A DNA stretch of 64,000 bases from Nostoc sp. JL33 (GCF_017114985.1 NZ_JABXKP010000012.1:1-64000); one strand, 5' to 3'. Positions 27,007 to 36,136 are shown, counted from the stretch's first letter. Notes: a model not told the origin generated them from the letters alone. A program made the numbers and translations.

Positions 27007-27105
27007 GTTAGACAAGCCAGAGATATATGCTTTAGGGAGGTAGCGATGTCTACGGCGGTAAACTAAGCCCCTTAATTTCTGTATGTTTAAAGTCAACTTA
27101 GTAAA

Positions 27106-27203
27106 TAGACATAGGCGTGAAAAAGAATTGTTTTGACGTAGCAATGCTACGTCTCTCTGCAAGGGTTCTAGATAACGCATATTTAATTTCACGCCTATGT
27201 CTA
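27106..27203. mobile_element. MITE-like element, family 2 copy 1
   Basis: A 98-bp element with terminal inverted repeats TAGACATAGGCGTGAAA and its complement (TTTCACGCCTATGTCTA) and an internal palindrome GACGTAGCAATGCTACGTC. A diverged copy in the opposite orientation lies at 50263-50356. The TA at each end fits the TA target duplication of IS630/mariner-type elements. No coding capacity. Confidence 0.8.
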
Positions 27204-27246
27204 ATGCTTTTAATCCAAAATCCAAAATCTAAAATCTAAAATTGAT

Positions 27247-28284
27247 ATGAGCGGCTTTGAAGCCAAAAATTTTTGGGAGCGATTAAATAATCTGGCGTTA
27301 GTCCGCTTTTTGCTTTTGCTTGCTTCTGGCTGGGCAATTGTACAACTTTTAGCTTACTTTGAAGCGGTCATTGTTATTTTTACATTTGCTGCAATTTTGG
27401 CTTTTTTACTCAGCTATCCTGTACAATGGCTGCGGCGTTTTTTGCCCCACAGTGTAGCTGTTGGTGTCGTTTTCTTGCTCAGTATTGTGATTATTGGCAG
27501 CCTGATAATTACCGTGGGCTTAACGGTTTTATCTCAAGGACAACAATTAATTGACAGTATAACTGGCTTTGTAAATTCTTTAATACCTCTATTAGAGCGA
27601 CTAGAAGGGTTTTTGCGAAACCGTAATTTGCAGATAGATTTAAGTTTTCTTCAAGAACAATTACGAAACCAAGCTGTATCAACTCTTGTTACTAGTTTAG
27701 CTATTTTACAAGGGTTTATGACGAACTTTGTGACATTTGTCTTAATTGCAGTTGTGGCTTTTTTCATGCTATTAGATGGAGACAAGCTCTGGAACTTTAT
27801 CATAAAGATAGTACCAAAACAGCGCCGCAATAGATTTACAAATATAATCAGACGCTCCTTTCTCGGATTTTTTAGAGGTCAGTTATTATTAAGTGCATTT
27901 CTCACAACTACGACTTTTCTAGTTTTTTTAATATTAAAAGTACCTTTTCCTTTGATATTATCAGTGATAGTCGGAATTGTTGATATCATTCCTGGCATAG
28001 GAGCAACATTAGGAGTCAGCACAGTGACTCTATTTGTGTTGTCTCAAGGTGTTTGGTTAGCATTAAAAGTGTTGATAGCTTGTATTGTCCTCCAGCAAAT
28101 ACAAGACAACTTGATTGCGCCCCGAATTATGCAAGATGCGCTGAATCTTAATCCTGTAGTGGTATTTTTTGCTTTGCTAGTAGGCGGTAGAGTCGCAGGA
28201 TTACTAGGTGTTTTTATATCTATTCCCATCGCTGGAGTAATTGTATCTTTATTTGAAATTGATGAAATGAAATCAGAAGTTTAG
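27247..28284 (+). CDS. AI-2E family transporter (PerM-like)
   Basis: A 345-aa polytopic membrane protein of the AI-2E/PerM family. It has paired hydrophobic segments at about residues 18-60 and 68-95, a soluble stretch (100-150), and then a C-terminal block of four or five membrane segments with the family pattern IVDIIPGIGATLG and QDNLIAPRIMQDALNLNPVVVFFALLVGG. Members export small molecules or exchange ions; in cyanobacteria the substrate is generally unknown. It follows plsC on the same strand, separated by a MITE, so an operon is doubtful. Confidence 0.88.
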   Translation: MSGFEAKNFWERLNNLALVRFLLLLASGWAIVQLLAYFEAVIVIFTFAAILAFLLSYPVQWLRRFLPHSVAVGVVFLLSIVIIGSLIITVGLTVLSQGQQLIDSITGFVNSLIPLLERLEGFLRNRNLQIDLSFLQEQLRNQAVSTLVTSLAILQGFMTNFVTFVLIAVVAFFMLLDGDKLWNFIIKIVPKQRRNRFTNIIRRSFLGFFRGQLLLSAFLTTTTFLVFLILKVPFPLILSVIVGIVDIIPGIGATLGVSTVTLFVLSQGVWLALKVLIACIVLQQIQDNLIAPRIMQDALNLNPVVVFFALLVGGRVAGLLGVFISIPIAGVIVSLFEIDEMKSEV

Positions 28285-28358
28285 TTATTAATTTTTGGTC
28301 AGGAAGTACCTTTTAGTTAATAATGTAAAAATAGCCATCTACAAATAAAGATTGGGGA

Positions 28359-28658
28359 ATGATGTCAGATTTAAGAGCGCAATTAACAGAAATTGTGGAT
28401 GAGGCAGAGTGGGAGTGGCTAATTCCTCATGTACAACGAGATGCAGTAATTTTGGTGGCACCTGAGTTAAACTTGCTGGATGTTGGAGTAGCGATCGCCA
28501 GCGATAACATACCATCAGTGCAACAGTGGATTGATGAGCAATTGATTACTAAACCGACGATAGTACAGGTGGGAGAATGGAATGGCGATCGCGACAAGCG
28601 ATTTCATACCCTGATTGTCCAGCCTTACGTTTTGGTGCAGGAAATATTCGCTGCTTAA
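28359..28658 (+). CDS. DUF2288 family protein
   Basis: A 99-aa soluble protein of the DUF2288 family. It shows the N-terminal LRAQLTEIVDEAEWEWLIPH, the LLDVGVAIASDN stretch with the family's acidic pattern, and the C-terminal LIVQPYVLVQEIF, which parallels the conserved VVQPWVLVQE. Function is unknown. It begins 74 bp after the AI-2E permease gene and could be cotranscribed. Confidence 0.85.
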   Translation: MMSDLRAQLTEIVDEAEWEWLIPHVQRDAVILVAPELNLLDVGVAIASDNIPSVQQWIDEQLITKPTIVQVGEWNGDRDKRFHTLIVQPYVLVQEIFAA

Positions 28659-28760
28659 TTTGTAAGCAAGATCGGCGAAAACAGAGCAACTTCACCAGAC
28701 AGGACTAAGCCTCGTGCATCATTAGGAGTCGCTTTAGCCTAACACACCGGAGTTTAGACA

Positions 28761-30689
28761 TTAAGACTCCATCTCTGCCAATTCTAACCAGCGTTCAGTC
28801 GCCAGATCAATTGCTTGCTTGAGCGATTCCACCTTTTCATAGAGTTTCTGCACTTGGCTATAATTACCGGAAGAAACATTCGCTAGTGTTTTCTCGGTTT
28901 CTGCTTTCTCAGCTTCTAACTGGGCAATTTTACCTTCCAACTGCTCAAATTCTTTTTTTTCCCAGTTGGATAACCTCCGCCGCTTTGTATTGTCTACATC
29001 TTTGGGCGAAGACGTAACATTTTGGACTTCGACATTTTTGGGCTTCTCTTTAGTATTGGCTGCTTGCTGCTGTGCTTCTTCAGCTTTTTTAAAGTCTAAA
29101 TAAACTGAGTAATTACCTGGATATTGCCGGAGATTACCGCCCTCTTCAAAGGAAAATACTGTGTCGATGGTACGATCAAGAAAGTAGCGATCGTGAGAAA
29201 CTACAATTACACACCCAGCAAAATCCTCTAAATAATCCTCTAATATTGCCAAGGTCTGGACATCTAAATCATTTGTCGGTTCATCTAAAATCAATACATT
29301 CGGCGCACCCATCAAAACCCGCAACAGAAATAAACGTCTTTTTTCTCCACCAGAAAGTTTATGAATTGGGGCATACTGCTGATTACCAGGAAACAGGAAC
29401 CGCTCCAACATTTGGGAAGCAGTAATTTGAGTCCCATCGGTAATTTTGACAAATTCTCCTTCTTCTTTGATGTAGTCAATCACGCGCTGATTTTCGTTCA
29501 TTTTTGTCAGCAATTCTTCAGAATGCTGGTCAAAATAACCAATGTGAATTGTAGTACCAATTTCCGCAATCCCCGAATCTGGCTTAACCCGCCCAGTAAT
29601 CATATCCATTAAAGTGGATTTACCAGCACCATTAGCGCCGATGATGCCAATGCGGTCTTCTCGTCCAAATTCGTAGGTAAAATTATTAATCAGGGTACGT
29701 CCATCGTAGGCTTTAGAAATTTGATTTAATTCAATAACTTTTTTGCCAATGCGACGACCAACTGTAGAAATATCAACTTTACCCTGAACTTGTTTAAATT
29801 CAGTATCCCGGAGAGCATGAGCGCGGTCAATTCTAGCTTTTTGCTTAGTACTTCTAGCTTTCGGGCCTTTTTTGAGCCATTCTAACTCGCGCCGCAATAC
29901 GCCTTGATGTTTACGTTGACTGCTAATAGCAGATTCTTCAGCTAAGGCTTTCTTTTCCAGGTAATACGAATAGTTACCTGTATAGGTGTAAATGTCGCCT
30001 CGGTCAATTTCAATGATTCTATTAGTAACCCTATCCAAAAAGTAGCGGTCATGAGTTATTAGAAAAAGTGCGCCGCGATAGCGATTCAAATAACTTTGCA
30101 ACCATTCTACAGAAAGAGCATCAAGATGGTTTGTCGGCTCATCCATCAGCAAAACATCGGGTTCTGATAGCAATGCTGATGCTAAAGCAATACGCTTTCG
30201 ATAGCCTCCAGATAAAGTGCTTATTTTGGCATCAAAGTCAGAAATTCCTAATTTTGTGAGGATGATTTTGGCATTAGTTTCTAGTTCCCAAGCACCACTC
30301 GTATCCATGCGTTGCATCACCACAGAAAGGCGAGACATCAGTTGGCTATCATCTGGATAGTGAACCAATTTATCTGAGAGTTCTTCATACTCACGCACCA
30401 AAGCCATGTGTTCGCCACTGTCAGCGAAAACTTGCTCTAAAACTGTGTGATTTTCATCTAAATCTGGCTGCTGGGGTAAGTAGATAATTTTAGAACCAGA
30501 GTTGACTAAAATTTGACCACTATCTATTGATTCTAGACCAGCGATCATTTTTAATAAGGTTGATTTACCAGAACCATTCGTACCAATTAAACCAACTTTA
30601 TCCGTAGCATCGAGGCTAAAGCTAGCATCTTTTAAAATTTCCTTGATGCCAAAGTCTTTTTTTACTGATTGTAGTGTAAGAATACTCAT
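28761..30689 (-). CDS. ABC-F ATPase, Uup-like
   Basis: A 642-aa protein with two ABC ATPase domains and no membrane segments, so an ABC-F protein acting on ribosomes or nucleic acid rather than a transporter. Domain 1 has GTNGSGKST, LSGGYRKRIALA and LLMDEPTNHLD; domain 2 has GANGAGKST, LSGGEKRRLFLL and LILDEPTNDLD. A basic interdomain linker (LKKGPKARSTKQKARIDRA) lies between. The C-terminal 80 residues form a coiled coil (WEKKEFEQLEGKIAQLEAEK), as in Uup, which distinguishes it from EttA. Transcribed toward DUF2288, so the two genes are convergent. Confidence 0.92.
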   Translation of the reverse strand: MSILTLQSVKKDFGIKEILKDASFSLDATDKVGLIGTNGSGKSTLLKMIAGLESIDSGQILVNSGSKIIYLPQQPDLDENHTVLEQVFADSGEHMALVREYEELSDKLVHYPDDSQLMSRLSVVMQRMDTSGAWELETNAKIILTKLGISDFDAKISTLSGGYRKRIALASALLSEPDVLLMDEPTNHLDALSVEWLQSYLNRYRGALFLITHDRYFLDRVTNRIIEIDRGDIYTYTGNYSYYLEKKALAEESAISSQRKHQGVLRRELEWLKKGPKARSTKQKARIDRAHALRDTEFKQVQGKVDISTVGRRIGKKVIELNQISKAYDGRTLINNFTYEFGREDRIGIIGANGAGKSTLMDMITGRVKPDSGIAEIGTTIHIGYFDQHSEELLTKMNENQRVIDYIKEEGEFVKITDGTQITASQMLERFLFPGNQQYAPIHKLSGGEKRRLFLLRVLMGAPNVLILDEPTNDLDVQTLAILEDYLEDFAGCVIVVSHDRYFLDRTIDTVFSFEEGGNLRQYPGNYSVYLDFKKAEEAQQQAANTKEKPKNVEVQNVTSSPKDVDNTKRRRLSNWEKKEFEQLEGKIAQLEAEKAETEKTLANVSSGNYSQVQKLYEKVESLKQAIDLATERWLELAEMES

Positions 30690-30757
30690 AAGATTTAAGT
30701 CATTAATTATTTTTCATTATTCAGTAGGCAAGGCACATACCCTACCTAGATTGAATT

Positions 30758-31183
30758 CTATACAAATAAATCCAAGGGTAAATGTCCATACATCTCGTTG
30801 ATTCCCTCTTCATCCTCAGACTGACAAGATACTAATACACCACGATGATGTCCAGCATAAGAATCGAGATAACACAAGCCATTTTTACCATTTAATTTGA
30901 TATAAACTGGCCCTTCAGGTGTAAGTAAATTGTCTGGTGGTTCATAACCCAAAGCCAGAGAATAAGTTTTCATAGCCAGTATTCCTTCTTCTGCTGTATC
31001 AGCACAAATTCCTAAAATTTGGTAATCAGCAAGCTTGGTGAGCAAAATTAAGGCACTACGAACTACAATTTTTTCTGATGGGTTAAGAATAGGCGCAATG
31101 TCTAGACAGTTGAATTTCTTCAGTATTTTTTTTGCTTCTTCGTCGGTGAGATTTTGAGGATTGGGGGTTGACATAAACTTCAA
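30758..31183 (-). CDS. DUF1824 family protein
   Basis: A 141-aa cytosolic protein of the cyanobacterial DUF1824 family. The recognisable parts are LTDEEAKKILKKFNCL, the central LADYQILGICADTAEEGILAM and the C-terminal GPVYIKLNGKNGLCYLDSYAGHHRGVLVSCQS followed by NEMYGHLPLDLF. No catalytic motif can be assigned and the family function is unknown. The prohibitin-like gene lies just upstream on the same strand (64-bp gap), so they may form one unit. Confidence 0.85.
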   Translation of the reverse strand: MKFMSTPNPQNLTDEEAKKILKKFNCLDIAPILNPSEKIVVRSALILLTKLADYQILGICADTAEEGILAMKTYSLALGYEPPDNLLTPEGPVYIKLNGKNGLCYLDSYAGHHRGVLVSCQSEDEEGINEMYGHLPLDLFV

Positions 31184-31247
31184 TTATTATCTTTTTGGTT
31201 TTTCTTTTGTGTTTTAGTTGGAACTAGCCAAACTTACTAAGTATTAT

Positions 31248-32105
31248 TTACTCGAATTCAGGTTGATTTTGGACATTCCCAAGGTTGAACATGAAGGGGA
31301 CGCCGCTTTTTGAGTCACCACCCATAACAAGGACTTTTGGCATCTGAGCGCCGCCACTCTTCCAAGCTTCAATTGCTTCTTTTTGTAGAACCAACTGCCC
31401 TCCTTGGGCTTTGAGTGTCTCTGCTAAGAGCCTTTGAGATTCTGCTTTACCTTTGGCGCGATTCACATCTGCTTGTGCTTCTTGTTCAGCTTCCCGTGCT
31501 ACATAAACGGCTCTTTGCGCCCTCTGTTCAGCAATTTGTTTTTCTTCGACTGCTTTGGCAAATTCTGGTGAGAACGCTAAGTCAACTACGCTAGTATCTA
31601 ACACAATTATCCCATATTTGTCTAAGCGATCGCCTAACGCATTATCAAAGTCTTCTTTCAATTCACTTCTTTTGGTAATTGCTTCTTCTACTGTTCTTCT
31701 GGCTGCTGCAATTTTAAATGCTTCTTGTGTCTGAGGTGCAATGATTTTTGATACAATATTTTCTAAGGTTCCTTGTTTCCTTCTAACTTCAACTACCTTT
31801 ATCGGGTCGAGGCGAAAGTTAATCGCAAATCTCGCAGATAAATTTTGCAAATCCTTAGTCGAACTCTCTGCTGGCACTTCAAATTTTTGCACTGTCAAAT
31901 CATACACATCTATCACTGTGATAAAAGGCGGTTTTAGGTGAATACCTTCTAATAAAGCGCCATCTCTAGCTTTACCCAAGATGCTGATCACTCCTGCTTG
32001 TCCAGGATTAATAATGATAAAGGAATTTAGTCCGAGAATCACTAGTATTGCTAATACAATTCCTAAAACTGTGGTTTGCCAATTTCCCAATTGCTGATTT
32101 TTCAA
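31248..32105 (-). CDS. prohibitin/SPFH-family membrane protein
   Basis: A 285-aa band-7/prohibitin protein. It has one N-terminal membrane anchor (about residues 10-31) followed by the SPFH domain (INPGQAGVISILGKARDGALLEGIHLKPPFI, then DLTVQKFEVPAESSTKDLQ) and a long charged, alanine-rich coiled coil (EEKQIAEQRAQRAVYVAREAEQEAQADV) ending in LVMGGDSKSGVPFMFNLG. Such proteins form large ring complexes that organise membranes and modulate proteases such as FtsH. No partner gene is next to it. Confidence 0.9.
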   Translation of the reverse strand: MKNQQLGNWQTTVLGIVLAILVILGLNSFIIINPGQAGVISILGKARDGALLEGIHLKPPFITVIDVYDLTVQKFEVPAESSTKDLQNLSARFAINFRLDPIKVVEVRRKQGTLENIVSKIIAPQTQEAFKIAAARRTVEEAITKRSELKEDFDNALGDRLDKYGIIVLDTSVVDLAFSPEFAKAVEEKQIAEQRAQRAVYVAREAEQEAQADVNRAKGKAESQRLLAETLKAQGGQLVLQKEAIEAWKSGGAQMPKVLVMGGDSKSGVPFMFNLGNVQNQPEFE

Positions 32106-32185
32106 ATTCCTCTCTCCAGATGAGTGATGAGTACTGTTAGCGGATAGCTAGGGTTTAGCCCGTGCTGAGTTAGGAGTTAAAAGAA

Positions 32186-32239
32186 GAGACGCGATTAATC
32201 GCGTCTGTACAAGAGACGCGATTAATTGCGTCTGTACAA
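32186..32239. repeat. two 27-bp direct repeats with palindromic core
   Basis: Two units with period 27 (start 32186 and 32213), each holding GACGCGATTAATCGCGTC or a one-base variant. The perfect 20-bp palindrome AGACGCGATTAATCGCGTCT occurs again at 41495-41514, and a related hairpin lies at 63099-63120. Confidence 0.85.
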
Positions 32240-32330
32240 GAGTTAGGAGTTAGGAGTGATTATTCTGCTTCTTGTTTCCATTCCCCAGTCCTAAGTAATA
32301 ATAGTACGGATAAATCTGAGAGTATTGACA

Positions 32331-32420
32331 CTCCCACGACTTGAAGCCGTGGGATTCTTGGTTCACCGAGCCGACTTGTCTGAACCTGTTGCCAGATTCA
32401 AATAGAGGTCGTTCTCTCCC
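32331..32420 (-). ncRNA. probable omega RNA (reRNA) of TnpB
   Basis: TnpB proteins use a guide RNA that overlaps the 3' end of tnpB and the right end of the element, with the guide derived from the flanking DNA. The conserved hairpin at 32332-32354 would be the end of the scaffold. If the right end is the TCAA at 32325-32328, the guide would begin TACTCTCAGATTTATC on the minus strand. Boundaries are approximate and expression is unproven. Confidence 0.45.
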
Positions 32421-33550
32421 CAAGCGCTGATCCCGGTGTGCCCCACCGTACTTAATCCCTTCGCTAAAATATTCAGCGCTGCATTCTCATCCCGGTCTAA
32501 AACAGTCCGGCAATGTGGGCATTGATGAGTTCTGGTTGACAAAGTTTTTGTCACCACCAGACCACAATTAGAGCAGTTTTGGCTTGTCCACTGGGGAGCA
32601 ACAGCAATAGTTATTTTGCCGTACACCTTACCAAAATACTCTAACCAAAGCCGGAACAAATACCAGGAAGCGTCACTGATACTTTTAGCTAATTTCTGGT
32701 TTCTAACCATGTTCTGCACTTGCAAGTTTTCATAGGCAACCAAATCGTTAGACTGGATTACGCACCTTGCTAACTTCACAGCAAAGTCTTTACGCTGCCT
32801 ACTCACTTTTAAATGCTTTGTTGCTAGTTTATTCCTAGCTTTTTTGTAGTTGCTAGATTGAATCTGCCCTTTACGGAATTTATTGTAAACTCGTTTTTGC
32901 AAGCGTTTTAACGCTTTCTGGGACTTTCTTAGAACAAGAGGGTTTTCTACCTTGTTCCCGTCAGAATCAGTGTAGAAATGATTTAACCCCGCATCCAATC
33001 CAACTACTTTTTTGCTTGGATGTACCTTGATTTCACGCTCTACGGCGATGCAGAATTGGGCATAATAGCCATCAGCGCGTTTAACCAAGCGGACACGCTT
33101 AATGTCTTTGACTTGGTAAAAATGTAAGTCGTAGGTTCCAACTAATTTAAGTTTCCCAATTTCAAACCCGTCTGTCAGAGTTAAGTACTTCCTGTCCTCT
33201 GATAACTTCCATCCTGTGGTTTTGTATTCTACAGAATGTCCACGCTTTTTGAATTTTGGAAAACCCTTTTTGCCTGAAATCTTTTTCTTGCAATTATCGT
33301 AGAATCGAGAAATTGCAGACCAAGCTTTATCAGCCGATGCCTGCCTTGCCATTGAGTTGAGCTTACCCGCCCACTCAAAATTAGCGGACAACACCTTGCA
33401 ATAAGCACTTAGATCGTACTTACCAATTTTTAGATTATCTAGCCAATAACGAACACAAGAATTTCGGACAAACAAAGCAGTTCTGATAGCTTGATCAATC
33501 AGATTAAACTGTTCTTGTTTGCCCTTTAACTTGAATTCGTAGACTAGCAA
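32363..33550 (-). CDS. tnpB: TnpB RNA-guided nuclease
   Basis: A 395-aa TnpB of the IS1341/IS891 type. The N-terminal helical region is followed by a RuvC-like nuclease with the three acidic residues in VVGLDAGLNHFY, LVAYENLQVQNM and DRDENAALNIL. A zinc finger (CSNCG ... CPHC) lies between the second and third. The protein looks full length and intact, so nuclease activity is plausible. The start is a TTG (LVYEFKLKG) with a GAGGCGGTGA element before it. No tnpA is adjacent. Known members act as guide-RNA directed DNases that help the element persist. Confidence 0.93.
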   Translation of the reverse strand: MLVYEFKLKGKQEQFNLIDQAIRTALFVRNSCVRYWLDNLKIGKYDLSAYCKVLSANFEWAGKLNSMARQASADKAWSAISRFYDNCKKKISGKKGFPKFKKRGHSVEYKTTGWKLSEDRKYLTLTDGFEIGKLKLVGTYDLHFYQVKDIKRVRLVKRADGYYAQFCIAVEREIKVHPSKKVVGLDAGLNHFYTDSDGNKVENPLVLRKSQKALKRLQKRVYNKFRKGQIQSSNYKKARNKLATKHLKVSRQRKDFAVKLARCVIQSNDLVAYENLQVQNMVRNQKLAKSISDASWYLFRLWLEYFGKVYGKITIAVAPQWTSQNCSNCGLVVTKTLSTRTHQCPHCRTVLDRDENAALNILAKGLSTVGHTGISAWGENDLYLNLATGSDKSAR

Positions 33551-33760
33551 ATCACCGCCTCTTACGCTCTACTACCAGCATAACATATTGAAGATGGTTT
33601 TAGCTAAATGGGGCAGCGGATGCAAGGCGCTTCTCTTCTCTACCTTGGGCTGCGCCAACCAGACGTGAAATATTTTTGGGATTTCAGGATTTTACTGATC
33701 GGCTTTCTGCTTCAATAGCTGTAATCATGGATGCAAAGAAGTGCTAAAGGGCTAAATAAT

Positions 33761-36136
33761 ATGCCGCAATATTTCGGAAAACTACCCACTACTAGCCAAG
33801 CTTGGACAACTGTTAGCAATGTAAAAGCTGTAACCTGGGACAATATTATTATTAATTTTGACTGTGGCAACTCACGCCTTACCATCAGCGTACTTGCTCC
33901 CAATTTAATCCGCGTGCGTTTCGCACCAACTGGGGAATTTATGCCCCGCCGTTCTTGGGCAGTGACGTTAGATGATGCAGAATGGGCTACAACACCTTTT
34001 GCGGTGCGGGAAACTGAAGCAACGATAGAAATTGAAACAGCACAGATTCGTGTGTGCGTCCAGAGGGAAAAGTGCCGCATCACCTGTTTTGACAAAGCTA
34101 ATCGTCCCTTTGCCCAAGATGCAGAGATGGGGATGGGTTGGCGGATGGGCGCAGTTGCAGGGTGGAAGCAAATTGCAGCCGACGAACATTTTTATGGCTT
34201 TGGTGAACGCACAGGCTGGCTGGATAAACTCAGCGAGGTCAAAACCAACTGGACAACGGATGCTTTAGATTATGATGCACTTACTGATGAAATGTACCAA
34301 GCAATTCCATTTTTTATGGTTTTGCGCCCTGAGGTAAGCTATGGCATCTTTTTCAACACCACTTTTTGGAGTCAGTTTGATATCGGTGCTGAACAACCAG
34401 GTATTTGGAAGATGGAAACTCGCGGTGATGAATTGGATTATTACATTATCTACGGCCCCGAACCTGCCCAAATCTTGGAGACTTACACTCAGCTAACTGG
34501 GAGAATGCCATTACCGCCAAAATGGGCGTTAGGTTATCATCAATGTCGCTGGAGTTACGATTCAGAAACCGTTGTGCGGGAACTGGCAAAGGAATTTCGC
34601 CAACGCCGCATTCCTTGCGATGTTATCCACTTGGATATTGACTATATGCAGGGCTATCGAGTATTTACTTGGAGTCCTCAACGCTTTCCCAACCCAGCAA
34701 AACTGATTAGTGATTTAGCAGAGGATGGTTTTAAAACAGTCACAATCATTGATCCTGGTGTGAAGTATGAACCAGAAGCCAATTATGATGTTTTTGACCA
34801 AGGAATAGAAAACGACTATTTTGTGCGTAAAGCTGATGGTGCGTTGTTCCACGGCTACGTTTGGCCTGAGAAAGCTGTTTTTCCTGACTTTTTACGTCCT
34901 GATGTGTGTAATTGGTGGGCTGATTTACACAAAAGCTTAACTGATATCGGTGTGGCAGGAATTTGGAATGATATGAATGAACCTGCCATAAACGATCGCC
35001 CTTTCGGCGATGATGGTGAAAAGATTTGGTTTCCGCTAGATGCACCGCAGGGCGGAGAGGAGGAAAACTCTCAATCCAAAATCCCAAATCTAAAATCTAA
35101 AATTGATGTGACTCATGTAGAAGTGCATAATTTGTATGGGTTGATGATGGCTAAAGCTTGTTATCAAGGGTTGCAACGGCATCGAAGCTCAGAGCGATCA
35201 TTTGTGTTAACGCGATCGGGTTATGCTGGTGTGCAGCGCTGGTCTTCTGTGTGGATGGGGGATAACCAATCGTTGTGGGAGCATTTAGAAATGTCTCTGC
35301 CGATGCTTTGCAATATGGGACTTTCGGGTGTGGCGTTTGTGGGTTGCGATATTGGCGGGTTTGCTGGTAACGCCACAGCTGAATTATTCGCTCGGTGGAT
35401 GCAGGTAGGAATGCTTTACCCATTGATGCGCGGTCACTCGGCAATGTCTACTGCTCGTCATGAACCTTGGGTATTTGGCGATCGCGTTGAAAATATCTGT
35501 CGAGAATACATTAATCTACGTTACCAACTACTTCCTTATATTTATACTCTTTTCTGGGAAGCGGCAACAACGGGCGCACCGATTTTAAGACCACTATTGT
35601 ACCACTTCCCCAACGATCCGAAAACCTATAGCCTCTACGATCAAGTATTGCTAGGTGCGTCGCTGATGGCTGCACCAATTTACCGCCCTGGAGTTGAGCA
35701 TCGATCTGTCTATTTACCTGCCGGCACTTGGTATGATTGGTGGAGTGGCGATCGCTATCAAGGCCCGATTCACATTCTTGCTCATGCACCACTCGAAAGA
35801 ATGCCACTGTATGTTCGTAGTGGTGCGATCGTTCCCATGCAACCTGTCAGGCAATACGTTGATCAAGCCCCACTCGACGAGATCCGATTACGCATTTGGC
35901 CTGGGAATAACGAATATCAACTATTTGAAGATGATGGACACACAAACGAGTATCAAGATCAAAAGTTTTCCTTAGCAACTATCAGCGTATTTATTGAGTC
36001 TAATCAAACAGTAGTTGAAATTGGAGCGAGAATCGGAGAATGGACACCTCCACCGCGTGAAGTGATTGTAGAACTTGTTGGTGTTGGAGAGCAACGTTTC
36101 CCAGATGATGGTAAGCGACATACTCTGCAATTCTGA
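33761..36136 (+). CDS. GH31 alpha-glucosidase-like glycosidase
   Basis: A glycoside hydrolase family 31 enzyme, 791 aa from the ATG at 33761 (MPQYFGKLP) or 801 aa from 33731. The former start gives the usual N-terminus. Conserved parts: the N-terminal beta-sandwich, WALGYHQCRWSY, IHLDIDYMQGYRVFTW, the nucleophile in GIWNDMNEPA (near residue 414 from the upstream start), the acid/base Asp in VWMGDNQS (near 509), and GCDIGGFAGNATAELFARWMQ. The role is probably hydrolysis of alpha-glucosides from glycogen or maltodextrins. Oddly, residues about 445-458 (NSQSKIPNLKSKI) are encoded by an intergenic-type repeat inserted in frame between the nucleophile and acid/base blocks. Confidence 0.93.
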   Translation: MPQYFGKLPTTSQAWTTVSNVKAVTWDNIIINFDCGNSRLTISVLAPNLIRVRFAPTGEFMPRRSWAVTLDDAEWATTPFAVRETEATIEIETAQIRVCVQREKCRITCFDKANRPFAQDAEMGMGWRMGAVAGWKQIAADEHFYGFGERTGWLDKLSEVKTNWTTDALDYDALTDEMYQAIPFFMVLRPEVSYGIFFNTTFWSQFDIGAEQPGIWKMETRGDELDYYIIYGPEPAQILETYTQLTGRMPLPPKWALGYHQCRWSYDSETVVRELAKEFRQRRIPCDVIHLDIDYMQGYRVFTWSPQRFPNPAKLISDLAEDGFKTVTIIDPGVKYEPEANYDVFDQGIENDYFVRKADGALFHGYVWPEKAVFPDFLRPDVCNWWADLHKSLTDIGVAGIWNDMNEPAINDRPFGDDGEKIWFPLDAPQGGEEENSQSKIPNLKSKIDVTHVEVHNLYGLMMAKACYQGLQRHRSSERSFVLTRSGYAGVQRWSSVWMGDNQSLWEHLEMSLPMLCNMGLSGVAFVGCDIGGFAGNATAELFARWMQVGMLYPLMRGHSAMSTARHEPWVFGDRVENICREYINLRYQLLPYIYTLFWEAATTGAPILRPLLYHFPNDPKTYSLYDQVLLGASLMAAPIYRPGVEHRSVYLPAGTWYDWWSGDRYQGPIHILAHAPLERMPLYVRSGAIVPMQPVRQYVDQAPLDEIRLRIWPGNNEYQLFEDDGHTNEYQDQKFSLATISVFIESNQTVVEIGARIGEWTPPPREVIVELVGVGEQRFPDDGKRHTLQF

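Larger units (their letters stand above)
32325..33550 (-). mobile_element. IS200/IS605-group element, TnpB only
   Basis: The unit includes the tnpB gene and its right end. Downstream of the gene a hairpin (TCCCACG at 32332-32338, CGTGGGA at 32348-32354) is followed on the minus strand by GTGTCAA, which fits the hairpin and TCAA-type cleavage site at the right end of these elements. The left end lies upstream of 33550, perhaps near the TATGTTATGCTGG block at 33575-33590. No TnpA transposase is present, so it cannot move by itself. Confidence 0.65.

Noticed and set aside
32186-32239. 27-bp direct repeats as a CRISPR array
   Set aside because: The units abut with no spacers, the repeat is palindromic, and no cas gene is nearby.
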